Shown here: positions 33,907 to 45,480 of the stretch, piece by piece
How the letters are laid out: each line of letters begins with the position of its first letter
How positions within the stretch are numbered: position 1 is the first letter of the stretch
Origin: Lunularia cruciata
Lineage: Eukaryota > Streptophyta > Marchantiopsida > Lunulariales > Lunulariaceae
Length of the DNA stretch: 64,000 nucleotides
Direction of reading: 5' to 3'
Assembly (NCBI GenBank): GCA_948567375.1
Contig: OX419757.1
Coordinates: forward strand, 37,634,001-37,698,000
Program-made: the position numbers and the translations under genes
Notes under the pieces: generated by a model
Told to the model about the DNA's origin: nothing
What the model saw: only the letters and a program-made list of their open reading frames with translations
Database searches by the model: none

Positions 33907-36052
33907 ATGTTCTTGGGGAAGGGAGAAGTAGCTAAAGAAACCCAAGAAGTGAGAGATACTTTCTCTTTGAAGCACACAAAGAATGGCTACAAAATGGAGA
34001 GCTATAAAGATCCTATGAGGAAAGGTATTGTAAGTGCACTAATGGTGATCTTGAAGCCGGAGAGAATAACCTATGTGATGAAGCATCAAGTGGTATTCTT
34101 CCACAAGATGTTTGTAGGAGAGCCAATCAATTGGACAAAGTGTTTTCACCAACGTGCAAGATAGATGGTGTGGAATTTGTGAGACAAGTTGCCTCTACAT
34201 TATATTGTGCCATTTGCAGCCCATTTCTATCTGGGGCTGAACTTGCTCAATGCGGCGGAGAGACACAAGATAGTGCCACACTTCCATCCCAACTTAAGAA
34301 GAGATGTTGATGCGGAGGAGCAACAGTACATCTTGCAAATCAGGAGGAGCAACAAGTACTACGCACAAACAGGGCAAAGCGTGCAGGTGGAGGTAAACAC
34401 TCCGAAGTCAAAGAAGAGGAGTCAACAAGGAGAAGAAGAAGTAGCAGTAGTGCGACCTTGGAAGGCTAGAAAGGTGAATCAAGGAGAGATTTGGTGGTAA
34501 TTGCGTCATCGGGCAAAGCATCAGAAGGGAAGGCCGAGTGCAAGTCCAAAGACTCAAAGAAGGAGGAAGAACATGAGTTCACATTGTAGAGTGGGGACAC
34601 AAGTAGCAACAGCAATGATAGAGTGGAGATGCAGTCGGTACCCAAAGAGGAGGAAGTAAAGATGGAGACAGAAGAAGGAGATGACCCAAGAACCAAAGAT
34701 GAGGTTCCAGAGCAAGAGGAGAAGAGGGTGACTATTTAGAGAGGAGTCCGCTCCAAAAGGAAGGCAAAGTATGAAGCAGGGCCGAGTAAGGTAAGAGAAG
34801 TGAAGAGTGGAAGTTTGGGGAGCAAAGAATCCATTCCCATAGGGCAATTATGGCTGAAAAGATGAGTATCAAGAGAAAAAGAGCCAAAGATGGAGACAAG
34901 TCTGCAAGTTGAGGTAACCTTGGGTGAAGGAGTGGATTATTTGCGAGAGATTGTGTGCCCATTGTAGTAAAATTAGAACACAAGAAGAAGGAAATGCAGT
35001 CAAAGTGTCCGGAGTGGAAGACTTTATTGCAGGTGTTAGTGAGGTTAGAAGAAGAGAACTCGGAATTGAAGAAGAGTGTAATCTGAGGTGAGAAAGAGAA
35101 GGAAGCACTATGAGTAGATGCAGTAGTACAGAATCAAGTGATCAAGAACTTGAAGAAGGAAGTGAGGAGTAGAGAAAGAATAATAGAGCAGAATGACATA
35201 GCAAGAGAAAGGCAAGTAGGGGAGAATGAGATCTTGAAATAACAATTTGTTGATTTGCAACTTGAGATTATTCATGTTATGGTGAGGGTAGCAGAGAAGA
35301 AGCAAGAGCTTGATAGGATGATGGAGAGTGTGGAGGAGAAGAAGCAACTCTGGCAAAGGGAGGAGTTAACGGTGAGGTATAGAGAAGAAGAAAGATTGAG
35401 AGAGTTACTTTGTAATCTGGAGGAGAAGATAGTGCAAAAGGAGAAGGAGACAAAAACAATGAAAGTTGAGTTTGAAGCAGAATTGGCAATGTACAGAGAA
35501 GATTGGCTTGTAGACCAAGAATGTGAGGGAAGAATGAGACTTCAGCCATTGAAGGAGATTGTGATGAAGATGAACGTGATGCTGAGTACAGAAGCCAACG
35601 TGCAAATTGAAGAGATGAGACTACATGAGTTGAAGTTGTTGGTGTAGGAGACAAGGAGTAGAAATGAAAACAATAAAGATTTGAATGCCTTGCTTATTAG
35701 TCTCAGAACTTGTGTCAATAGGAAGATATTAGAAGTAAAAGATAATATCACGATCAGATTAGATTTAGTGAAGCTGGAGATAGATAAACTTCAGAAAGAT
35801 GTGAGAGTGAAACCCAAAGTAGATGATATAGGAGTACAGATATCTTTGGAATTACCATCGGAGGTATTAAAGAAGAGTGGGTCAGGAGATAAGGAGTTAG
35901 ATAGATTACATGCTAGTGTAATTGTAGATTGGAACAAAGAAGTGTTAGAATTAGTGGGGGAATTAGGAGTTGTGAAATCCAAGAGCAGAGTAGTGAGTGT
36001 AGTTACTTCAGGATTGGAAGCCGAGGAAGAGGTAGACAGTGGATCGGAGTAG
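33907..36052 (+). pseudogene. H ORF: conserved domain, Lys/Glu-rich segment, coiled coil
   Basis: Not a family I recognise. The first part (33907-34500) contains EVRDTF, YKDP, VVFFHKMFVGEPINW and AAHFYLGLNLLNAAE, motifs shared with K1 and K2b. A Lys/Glu/Ser-rich segment (34500-34740) follows after a frame change near 34490. The end (35255-36052) is a clear coiled coil (LEEKIVQKEKETKTMKVEFE and similar), broken by one TAG at 35645-35647. Several stops are TAG and could come from CAG, as expected after cytosine methylation decay. Protein length would be around 700 residues. A structural, Gag-like role is inference from position only. Confidence 0.6.
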
Positions 36053-36137
36053 TAACAATTTTGAGATTTGAAGAGGTAGATATGAAGACGTGTATTGTCA
36101 TTTTGGATTTGTAGGTTAGAAGAGTTGTTAGGGAACG

Positions 36138-36842
36138 GTGTAATTGTTAGCAACTATCAATTGCTTCACTATTTAAGAGTGGCATTCACAATCATATGTT
36201 GTTAAGTGCTCATAATTTTTGAGAATAGATAAAGCAAACTGTTGTGAAGCAATGCTAGTTGCTTGAGCTTAATTATGAGTATCAACTCTGTGTGTGTGTT
36301 TGTGTGTGGAGAATTTCAAAGTGCAAGTCAATGTGTTTGTTGGATGTTGGGTTCTGCAGCCTTGATCTTCATTCTGTGTGTTTGATCCTAAGTGAAGTGC
36401 AATCAAAGCAATGCGTTGACAGATCTGAGAGGAATTGTAGTGTTGGTAGTATTTTGCATTTGTGAGTGCAGCGTAGTGTTGATGTGAAGCAATTTCAATC
36501 AAGGAAGTTGTGCCTTCAGTGGAAGGGTGGAACACAATTTTGAGGCAAAGTCATTTTGTAGTGAAGTGTTGTTTTTGGGAGAGGTTGAATCATAACAATG
36601 AAGATTGTTTGGAAAGATTTGATGGAGTTGTGATTAAGGAGTGCTAATTTGTGACGAGACTACAAGTCAATGCTTGTTACTCTCTTCTGGGTGTGGTTTC
36701 TACCTGAGAGACTAAAGACGCAATCAAGAAGAATTGAAGTTGTTACTTTACTTTGTATTTGACCTATTCTGATTAGTATCTATACGAGAACAAACTTTAC
36801 TTACTTGATTATTGCAAAAGTGATATTTGCTGGGTTGTCACA
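36138..36842 (+). repeat. 3' LTR of H
   Basis: The end (TGGGTTGTCACA) and interior align with rc 26702-27403: TATTTAAGAGTGGCATT against TATTTAAGTAGAGCATT, then GTGTGTTTGATCCT and TTGACAGAT. A (TG)n run lies at 36286-36310. The start is estimated from a purine-rich GTTAGGGAACGG just before TGTAATTG. Confidence 0.6.
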
Positions 36843-36847
36843 TAGAG

Positions 36848-38482
36848 CTCACAAATGTTCAAGTGGTAATGCCTATCAAGTGCATCTTATGCTGCTTTGC
36901 TAAGCCAATGCTCACAATCCAAGTGAAAATTTTTAGGTCCACAGCCTAACCTAACACTTGATGGCTAGATGCATTTGATACTACTAGAATAGCAATAATA
37001 TTGGGGCAAAAACCCATTGCCCACTCTCTCTCTCTCATCTACATTGGGTTCTACCAACTACTATAACTGTGAGTCCCAAACTAGTCCAAGGCCTCCCTCT
37101 CAAAAAGCATGAGAGCCTACGAAACTCATAAGTGTGGGAAAAGCTGCTCGAGGCTGTCCAACTAGGTTCACCACTACCATAGGTGATATATCAGCCACTA
37201 CCACCATTTGAAACTGACACCTAACATCCAAAATCTCATCAACCATAAGGTGGTCAAGTCGCTAAATCCCATCATAAATGCAGTAAAGAACCTCTCTAGA
37301 TAAGAAGTTTGTCCACCAAAGACAAAGACAATGAGCCCATGATCCCACTGTGGCTACATCTCACAACACAACAAGTCCCATCCAAGAATGGACTTGATGT
37401 GTACTCACCACCACCCGGGTGTAAGAATCACCCATCAAAGGGACATTCTTCATAATGTAAGCTAAAGAAATGAAATTATGAACCTAAAGAATGTCGTAGT
37501 ATATGTAACATCTCCCAAACCACCCCATAATAGGGATCTTGAAGACCCAAAACTTGGCCGGTGCATGTATGACCTTAACATGGCCATCCAAAAATCACCA
37601 AATGAATGGGACCATATCTCTCCAAATCTTGCACCCCCAGCAACAAAATGTCTATTGGAAGGGTCTTTTGGTAACCCTTGACTGCTAACATTGGTAATAA
37701 ATCAAGATATCAATAGGCAAAGGGTGCCATATGACGTAGAGAGAGTTACCTAGCAGTCTCATCTCTCTCCACATACAAGTACCTCTGTATTCATATACCC
37801 GCCTGTAGTACCATAGCTAGTTTAGTGCTAATCCCACTAAAAACTCCAATAGGCATACTCCTTCTACTAGATACTACCAAGCAATGAATGTGGTATCCAA
37901 AGATGTCAAGGTAATCAACTTTGGATCTCATGCTCACACTGGTCTCTTGGTGGTACAAAAGCTCTACTCCAAGCTTGCTGCACCAACCAATTTGCATGTT
38001 ATTGTAATGCCTCCACTAAATTCCACAATGGAATATCCAAGGTGGATAGAACAATCCCACTTATACTCCAAATTCAAGTGATCTCCTTTGGTATTGGAGT
38101 ATCATCTACATAGGCATTCCCCTCCAATAAGTCAACAGGCCAAGTAATAGAACCACTAAAAGCTGAAACTAAAGCTACCATGGTCCCAAACTATAGTGAG
38201 CCAAGACTGCTCCTATTGAAACATATTGGTAGGCAACATACTTGTCTCTCACCAAACTGCCAACCTAGTCTATAGGAGATTGTCTCCTCCCAATAGTCAA
38301 TACTGAAACCCATGGGAAACAACACTATTCCCCCAACTAACACATCATATGACTCAGCTATGATTGCAATGGCCTAATTTCTCACCATAGAGCTATTAAT
38401 CAAGTGATCAAGTTGAATCTGAACAACAAGCTCTCCATGTGTGATGTACTATGTAGAACCAACCTCTAAAGATGTTTAGATC
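36848..38482 (-). pseudogene. F protease C-terminal half and linker
   Basis: Minus-strand reading near 38350-38250 gives AIAIIAESYDVLVGGIVLFPMGFS, then IDYWEET and RLGWQFGE, the end of an F-type retropepsin with its ESYDVLVGG flap-like motif. The stretch to 36848 is the protease-RT linker with no clear motif. H begins at its far end. Confidence 0.65.
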
Positions 38483-39171
38483 AGTAACACCCATTTGTGC
38501 ATGTGTGTGGTATTGTGATATTTAGCTTGGTATTACAAGTACTTGAGAGATATTATTTATATAGAGATAAATCATAGTTCAACATTAGGTATGATTAGCT
38601 AAAGTTAGTCATAGCTAAGATAGAGGAGACCTTACTTTAGAGGAAGTGGAAAAGATGAGTACTACTATTTTGGATTTTAATATGTTGACTTGGTATTATT
38701 CCTAGGTGTTTGGCTTTGAGGAAAGAGTTGAGAACTCTTGGGCCCGCAAGCCTTTTTTTTGGATTCTTCTATAGTCCAAAGATAGCCCATGTGAAAGAAT
38801 CCTTGACTTAGTGGTTGGGTCAAGATAAGATCACATACTATTAGAATAGGCCCATGTGAATGGATATTCCTTTCTACTTTTTGACTTTACTTGACTTTTA
38901 GTCTAATAACTTGAGTTACTATGGTAATTAGTAACTTTGGTATGTAACTATTTCACAAGTATATAAACAAAGGGTGAGGAAGTACTCATTATCCTTTCAT
39001 TTGCAACTATCTCTCTCTCATTGAGTTCTCTAGTGAGCAAATGTCTTGAGTCTTGGGGTGTTAGCCTTGGGGGAGTATGATGGAGTTGGTATTCCTTGCC
39101 TTCTTAGTCCATGGTGCGCTACCGTAATAGCCATCAGAGGTTCATCTTGAGTGAGAGAAATGCCGGCTAAA
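38483..39171 (+). repeat. Solo LTR of the B family inside F
   Basis: It is 689 bp in plus orientation, from AGTAACACCCATTTGTGC (first T of TGTAACACCC changed) to ATGCCGGCTAAA. It aligns end to end with the B LTRs (AACTCTTGGGCCCGCAAGCC, GGTTGGGTCAAGATAAG, CTCATTGAGTTCTCTAGTGAG). Flanking AGATC and AAATC suggest a 5-bp target duplication with one change. No internal B sequence is present, so it arose by LTR-LTR recombination (inference). Confidence 0.82.
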
Positions 39172-41100
39172 AAATCTAAAATGGACACCTTTTTACATCA
39201 ATCTTCCATAACTCTAGACATACAATTGCACCCTTCTCCAACATAAGAGGTTGTACACCAGAGTCTAATAAGACCCGCTATGGTGTATAGACCTTCTTTG
39301 AAGGTCTCACCAAAAAAAAATCCCCCTTTGGTTATCCAATAGGACAACTATAGGTGTAAAACATGCTTGCTCAAAGGCCGGTCTAGTTGGTAACTCTCCC
39401 AATCTAGCCACTATTGCTTGCCATAAACCATTGGTTGTTGAGCAAATCTAATGCTCCTCAACTAACTCAACTCCACTATCAACCACATCTAAGACATCTC
39501 TATCACCCGCATATGAGGTGAAAGCCTCAACACCAGAATTTGATCTCCTTTGAGCAATGGCCATGCTAGCCAATCTCTGCTCCAATTTCTCAATCCAAGT
39601 AGCAATGGTTGTATCAGAAGTAAGAGCAGGTATTGCACTCTTACTAGGTGTGGATCCTCTACCACCACCTTGTCCTCTATGACCTGGAGCTCCTCTACCA
39701 CTTGCCATAACAACTCTGCACTTTGTAACTTTGGGTGTGGTGGTCAAAGCATCAATCATTGGTATGACTAAATCTATGGCAATGCTCACACTATCTCTAT
39801 TTTGGCTATGATGCACCAGAGGTATCAAGTCCACTACCCTAAGTGCACTCTCTCTTATGGTGAGGTCTTCCACAAGTCCAACAAGCAACACCACCACTTA
39901 TTGGCTATTGTTGACCCAAAAATGAAGGTAAGGGTCTAGCTACAATAAGCCCTCCACTCGCTCCATAGGATCTTGACTATCCACCCTGTCCTCAGAAACC
40001 AACATGGCATGGTGCACTCTATTGCACTTTAGAAGAAGTAAGAATTGTGAATGAGGTCTCCTTTACCACATCCAAATGTCACCACTCTCTCTTCCACCAT
40101 GTTGAGCTCAATATGCTCAACCAAACCAAAGACCACTACCAAAGTAAGCAAAGTAGCCTATAACAACATAGCATCACAGACTCTACATCGCAACTCCTTG
40201 TCCAATATCTCATACCAAAATTGGACTACTTGGGCCTCAATAACTCCCTAAGTAAAACTGATTAGCCGTCTCATATGAGTCTATGCCTCACGTAGGCTCT
40301 CTTGAGCCTTCTGCTAGAACTCTTGCAAGCTTCTCAACTTGTCAATCTGTACTCCTTGGTAGTTTTGCATCAAACACTAGAAGAACTCTACCATGGGGTT
40401 AAACTTTGGTACTAAACCACCTCGTGCAATAGTACCTCCACTTGTAGTAGCACCATCTCCAAGAGATCCACCAATGCTACTAGAGCTAGAACTTGTAGGT
40501 ACTACCAATCTACCCCTAGAAACCAAGCTTGAAGTCATAGAGACATAGTTTGGAGACCAATACTATCTCCATACCTCAATCTCCTCCAAGTGAGCTCTCC
40601 TAAACTCATGGTAGTCATCCATCGGTGGACCCTTCAAATGCTAAAACATGCTCCTTCCATGCCATGAAGGGTGGGAATAAATTCAAGTTCTGTATCTATT
40701 GCAAATCACACCAACTATTGAACTCCTAGATGAAGTCATCCAACTCAATGGTACCCACTATACCAGAGTAACACTTGGGGCCTTTGGAGGCCCCATAAAT
40801 CTCATCCATGTCCCATAACAATGGTGCAGACACTAAGTGCACTCTCAATTGAATCAACTCTTGTATCTCACTCCGACCTAGAGTCAATTATCCCTCTTCA
40901 TTGGGACTTGAGATATAGGTTGATATCAAGCACCACTCGGGGTAAACCTATTATGTATTGCTTCGCTATCTCCTTCAGAATCCCCAAACAACTCCATCAT
41001 GACAAAGGAATCAAGAACTACAACCCACAATCGGAGCCACCACAAGTGCCAACACCACCAAGTGCCAACATACCAACCAAACGGCACTCACTCATGTAGC
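39172..41100 (-). pseudogene. F gag end and protease N-terminal half
   Basis: Minus strand: a zinc knuckle ACWTCGRPHHKREC near 39895-39855 (one residue shorter than CX2CX4HX4C), a Gly/Arg-rich stretch (GRGAPGHRGQGGGRG, about 39705), LEQRLASMAIAQRR, then the protease motif VLLDSGVQPLMLEKGAI near 39270-39220 with Asp-Ser-Gly intact. It is split from its other half by the solo LTR. Upstream Gag (39900-41100) is too damaged to read with confidence. Confidence 0.68.
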
Positions 41101-41352
41101 TCTAACTACAACAAATACTAGGAGAAAAGGCAACCTAATTGATTTACAATAGGACTACTCCTTTCAACTTGTGCAAAGTAGTCTTGCAACATACAACAAG
41201 GAATACAACATTTCTCCTTCAAGGCAAACCTTTTACTTTGTGAGAACCAGATTTACATTCCAACTATGGATGATCTTTGACTTGTGCAGCTTCAAGAGAC
41301 CCATGACTTACCAATTGTTGATCACCTATGTATGGATAAAACCTTGAATACA
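41101..41352 (+). pseudogene. E2 pol fragment before the D insertion
   Basis: It matches E1 6130-6360 (AACAAGGAATACAAC, GACCTGTGCA-like blocks, ACCAATTGTTGATCA) in the region between RNase H and the integrase HHCC. It is cut at ...AAAACCTTGAATACA by the D LTR, and continues at 47616 with TACCCTCCAACATCAATGG, as E1 does uninterrupted at 6360-6385. Confidence 0.72.
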
Positions 41353-41935
41353 TGTAATACAAGTAGCTATACATGTTATCTAGAGGTGAAAATTGGCTTG
41401 GTAACATCTAGAAGGACTTTGTGTACAATGTGCTAGGTAGATCAAATAGAGGTTTCATCAAAAGAGTACTTCTACTAGTAGGGTAGAAGCCAAAAATAGC
41501 TTGAAAACTTTTAAGTAATTTTTGGAGGCCTAAACAAATGAATTAGGACTCAAAAATGAAGGATTACCTTATTTCTCAAGAGAGAAAGCCCCCCCTATCC
41601 AAATTTTTTGTCTCATCAAGAGCTTTCCAATGGTACCTTACTTATGCAATTTTGAGCTTCCTACAAGAATATTCCCTAAAGATTCTCTTTGGTCAAACCA
41701 TTTGACCAACTAGATAGGACAAGGACTGACATGTCACCCATCCAAACACCTAATCCAAGAATAGAGCTCACTGACAGGTCACAAATCCATCTATCGATCC
41801 AAGGGTGGAGCTTCCTTTGAGGAGATCCTCTTTGCTATATAATAAAGAGAAAGTGCTCCTTTGGGGCATCGGAGGATTGAGTGTGAAATCTGTGTTTTCT
41901 CTCTTGAAGAAATCTCTTGTCCTTGGAGTATTACA
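41353..41935 (+). repeat. 5' LTR of D
   Basis: 583 bp, from TGTAATACAAGTAGC to GTATTACA. It pairs with 47046-47615. TATATAATAAAGAG near 41835 is a TATA box. Confidence 0.85.
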
Positions 41936-41936
41936 A

Positions 41937-41948
41937 TGGTATCATAGC
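41937..41948 (+). other. Primer-binding site of D
   Basis: TGGTATCATAGC, one base after the LTR, matches 11 of 12 bases of the plant initiator-Met tRNA complement TGGTATCAGAGC. Confidence 0.8.
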
Positions 41949-42524
41949 AAGTTTTTTAATGCAAGAGAGTGGATCACCCCTCTTGGAAGAGCACAAGCTA
42001 TTGAAATTGAGTAATTTGAGGTGGAGAACATAGTGCAATCGATAGACTTTGGAAGGGCTTTAGAGAGCGGATGGGATAGATGCAATGGTAGGAAAATTTC
42101 TTGCACCTAGCTTCCCATTCCACATCAAGATTATGGACATCTAGTGTGAGCAAAATGAGGGTATTGCTAGTTTATCACTTTGGAGCAAAATTCATGGATA
42201 AAGTGATGAATTCACCAAACCCGGTGATTTTACTTATGGTGGTATACGACAAAGAGTAGGATTGGACAATCTTACATTCTATTATGATGTTATGGATCTA
42301 AATGTATCAAATTCTCACCCTTTTCAACACACAAGTAGAAATCCATTATGTAGTTTGACCAAAAGCAATGTTTAGTGATTTTGTAGTCCGTAATTTTGGT
42401 AGGGAATATTATCAACGAGTGATGGCCTTTGAGGTCCCAATGGTAATCCTCATAGTTTGATCACCCTCCTAAGTGATCATTCTAACCTTCTATTGAAGTA
42501 GGAAGTAGCAAGTGAAGATCAATC

Positions 42525-43640
42525 ATGTGTAGGAATCATGGATCCGCAATTGCAAGAGTTGATGTAAGGAATGTTGAGGATGTTGAACAAGTTTTGAGGA
42601 ATCAAGATGACCATGGGAGAATTGAAAAATCAAGTATGTGTTGTCAAGAAGGATCAAGTAATGCAAGAAGAGGAGCCATCTCAACAACCAGCACCAGCAA
42701 TCAAAGTACCTGGAGAGTTATGCATACCAATGACACCAATTCCAATCAACAACCAAGCCACATCATTACTACAAATGAAAAAAGACATTCAACATCAAGC
42801 CTTACAAGAGACAACGCTCCATGGGAGTAGTGAAAAATTAGATTTCAAGAATGAATAAATATCTTCAATTGTTCACAAGGAAGATCATTGATCAATTGTC
42901 TAAAGGTGTGTTTGCATGTGGGTACTTGACCAATAAGGCCGTCACATGGTATGACACTTGGGAACAATCATTGCTGGTAGAAGGAGGAGAGGTCACTTGG
43001 ACAGCCATGCAAGAAAGGTTGCTCAAGAATTTTCAATATGTGGATTTTGTGCAAATGGCCCAAACCAGACTCTGGAGGTCAAAGTAGAAGAATAGCATAC
43101 AAGAGTACGTGGAGGTACTTTTGGATCTATAGGTTGCGACAACCAGTATGAATCCAGCCGAAGCTCTTGACAATTTCAATAGAGGATTAAAAGAGCGGAT
43201 TTGCCAAAAGGTAATGGTGCAAAATCCTCGTACTATTTTTGAAGCCATAGCATGCACCCAAAGAATAGTAGGGGCACTTGGAGGAGGTGAAGTGATAACA
43301 CCAATGCAAAACTATTGAGCCAAGACACACCATTTTGGTGGACCATAACTTATGGAATTGAGCAACATTTGTTTTGAGGCAAAGGAGCAAGACCTGTCCA
43401 AGGAGAATGGGGATGGGTTGAAGAAAAGAGAGAAGGAGATCCACATGCTGAAGAGGCTCAAGCAAAACAAAAACAATGTTACAATTGTGCAAAATTGAGC
43501 ACATAGTCATCAATTGTCATGCTCGTCATCTTAGAGGCCCTCAGCCTCCATACAAGCAACTTTTGAACCACATGGAGAGACAAATTGAAGAGGAAGATAT
43601 GGAAACCGCATTAGGAAACAAAGATCGCTAGTAAATGTAC
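42525..43640 (+). pseudogene. D Gag remnant
   Basis: MTMGELKNQVCVVKK at 42607 parallels A 11763. Capsid motif VFACGYLTNKAVTWYDTWEQ at 42908-42965, then LKNFQYVDFVQMAQTRLW. Nucleocapsid near 43470 reads QCYNCAKL, then a frame change before CHARHLRGPQPPY, so the zinc knuckle is broken. It shows the sequence that B interrupts in A. Confidence 0.78.
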
Positions 43641-43770
43641 CTTGTGGCCTTACTAGCTTGGTGAAGAAGAGTAAAAGTGGGGGGAGGAAGAGGGCAAGTG
43701 TGCAAAGAAGGAGGAAGATAAATGCACAATTAATTGTTGTAAATGGAGTGTTAGAAGTCAATCCGGTGAA

Positions 43771-44345
43771 GTGTTGATAGACCCTGGAGCAACAGAGAAT
43801 TTCTTGTCTCACTCTATTGCAATAAGGTTGGGGATGAAACTAGAGAAGGATGAGAAGGACAAAGTAGAGTTACCTAATGGTAAGGCAAAGAGGATTGAGT
43901 CGTCACCTAGAAAGGCAATACTCTTTGTAAGAGGGTATCAAGAAGCGATCAAGTGGCAAGTGATACAACTAGCTCGTTATGATGCAATCTTTGGTATGTC
44001 ATGGATGGAGCACTACAACCCCATAGTGGAATGGAGAAGGAAAGTAGTGAAAACTAGTCAATGGAAGATCTTTGGGGTTAAAAGAAGATCACAAAGGCAA
44101 GAGTTGCCTTTGTATGTCATAAAGACCACATCTATTGGCAAGATAGATAGATGTTTCATGGGTTTAATAAGAGAAGTCTAGAGTGCCCAACACAATGGAA
44201 AAATTCCTAAGAAATTGAAAGATGTGGTCAATGAGTTCCAAGATGTCTTTTCAAATGAATTACTAGAAGGTTTACCACCAAAGAGGAGAGTAGATCATAA
44301 AATTGAGATACCTCCTAAGAAGACACCTCCTTGTAAGGCCCCATA
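43771..44345 (+). pseudogene. D protease and linker
   Basis: LIDPGATENFLSHSIAIRLG is a gypsy retropepsin with the catalytic Asp but Pro in place of Ser/Thr, a variant common in plant gypsy elements. Then QLARYDAIFGMSWMEHY (protease end) and LPLYVIKTTSIGKID. The frame is open for 136 codons to a TAG at 44179. Confidence 0.82.
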
Positions 44346-45480
44346 TTGACTATCACCTCAGGAGTTGGAGGAGTATAAGGCTCAAATCAAGGATATGTTG
44401 CAAAAGAGGTTTATCCAACCCAACATATCACCACCATATGGGGCTCTTGTATTGGTTGTGAAGAAGAAGGATGAAACAATGCGCATGTGCATTGACTACC
44501 GGGGACTGAATCAACAAATGATGAAGAACAAATATCCATTACCTCACATGGAGGACTTGTTTGATCAACTCAATGGGGCAAGGCATTTCACCAAACTTGA
44601 TTTGCAGAGCGGTTACACCCAAATCTGGATTGCGGAAGAAGATATACACAAAATTGCCTTTCAAACAAGGTATGGTCATTATGAGTACTTGGTGATGCCA
44701 TTTGGTCTCACCAATGCTCCAACCACTTTCATGAGTTTGATCAACAATATATTTTTTCCATACTTAGATGAATCTGTTGTCAATTTTTCTTGATGACATC
44801 TTAGTCTACAGTAGGACACTAATGGAGCACAAGCAACATCTATGAGAAGTCTTCCAAAATCTATGACACAATCAATTGTATGCCAAAATCTCAAAGTGCA
44901 AGTTTGGCAAATCCAAAGTAGACTACTTAGGGCATAAAGTAAGTGCGGAGGTATCGAAGTGTTAACATATAAAATAGAGGTCATTCAAAAATAGAGTGCT
45001 CTAGAAATCAAACTCAACTCAAGAGTTTCTTGGGATTAATAGGGTTTTATAGTCAATTTTTCAAGGACTTCTCCAAGATTGCACAACCCCTAGCAGCACT
45101 ATTGGGCAAGGGAAAGAGGTGGATATGGGGAACCACACAAGAATTGGCCTTTGAGGAGTTGAAAAATGTGTTACTACATGCACCAATCTTGAAATGGTAT
45201 GACCCAAAACGTCCAATCAAGATGGCTATAGATGCATCAGGTGTAGCAATAGGAGCAGTCCTACAACAAGAATGGCAAGATGGCTGGCACCCAATTGCGT
45301 ATTTCTCTTGTAAGTTGCTATTGGAAAAATGCAACTATCATACCATCGAGCTGGTCCTTGTCCTTGCAACCAAGCATTGGAAGCACTATTTGGGTGAGAA
45401 GGCATTTGTGGTAGAGATGGCCACAAACCTCTAGTCTACCTTGAGACACAAAAGGACTTTCTTGTTGATAGATTTGGTGG
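44346..45480 (+). pseudogene. D reverse transcriptase and RNase H
   Basis: [62 protein letters not shown] one-base shift near 44783 moves to the frame with the catalytic FLDDILVYS (44787-44815), which is intact. RNase H (45030-45434): QFFKDFSKIAQPLAALLGKG, AIDASGVAIGAVLQQEWQDG, YHTIELVLVLATKHWKHYL. The frame is open for 134 codons, then degraded. This is the best preserved pol of the chromoviruses here. Confidence 0.85.

Larger units (their letters stand above)
33061..36842 (+). mobile_element. Element H: pol-less LTR retrotransposon of the K family
   Basis: It is 3.8 kb, flanked by TAGAG, starts TGTGGTACCC and ends TGGGTTGTCACA. A K-type ORF occupies 33907-36052 and an LTR-like region 36138-36842. 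There is no protease, RT, RNase H or integrase. The start matches the LTR start of K2 (TGTGGTCCC) and the end matches all K LTRs. The 5' LTR seems mostly lost or rearranged: I cannot find its TATTTAAG box or its end in 33061-33900. It sits in the RT region of gypsy F. Confidence 0.68.
28866..41100 (-). mobile_element. Gypsy element F, interrupted by H and by a B-family solo LTR
   Basis: Minus-strand order: Gag zinc knuckle and Gly/Arg-rich part (39900-39450), protease (39300-38200, split by the solo LTR), linker (to 36848), [H], RT (33060-31895), RNase H (31894-31508), integrase (30890-30385), LTR-like repeats (29532-28866). No chromodomain was seen. The right end is cut at E2 (41101). The style (VLLDSGVQPLML protease) differs from the chromoviruses and from B. 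Heavily mutated. Confidence 0.7.

Noticed and set aside
34466-36153. Minus-strand Leu/Ser-rich open frames
   Set aside because: They are antisense to the Lys/Glu-rich and coiled-coil ORF of H.
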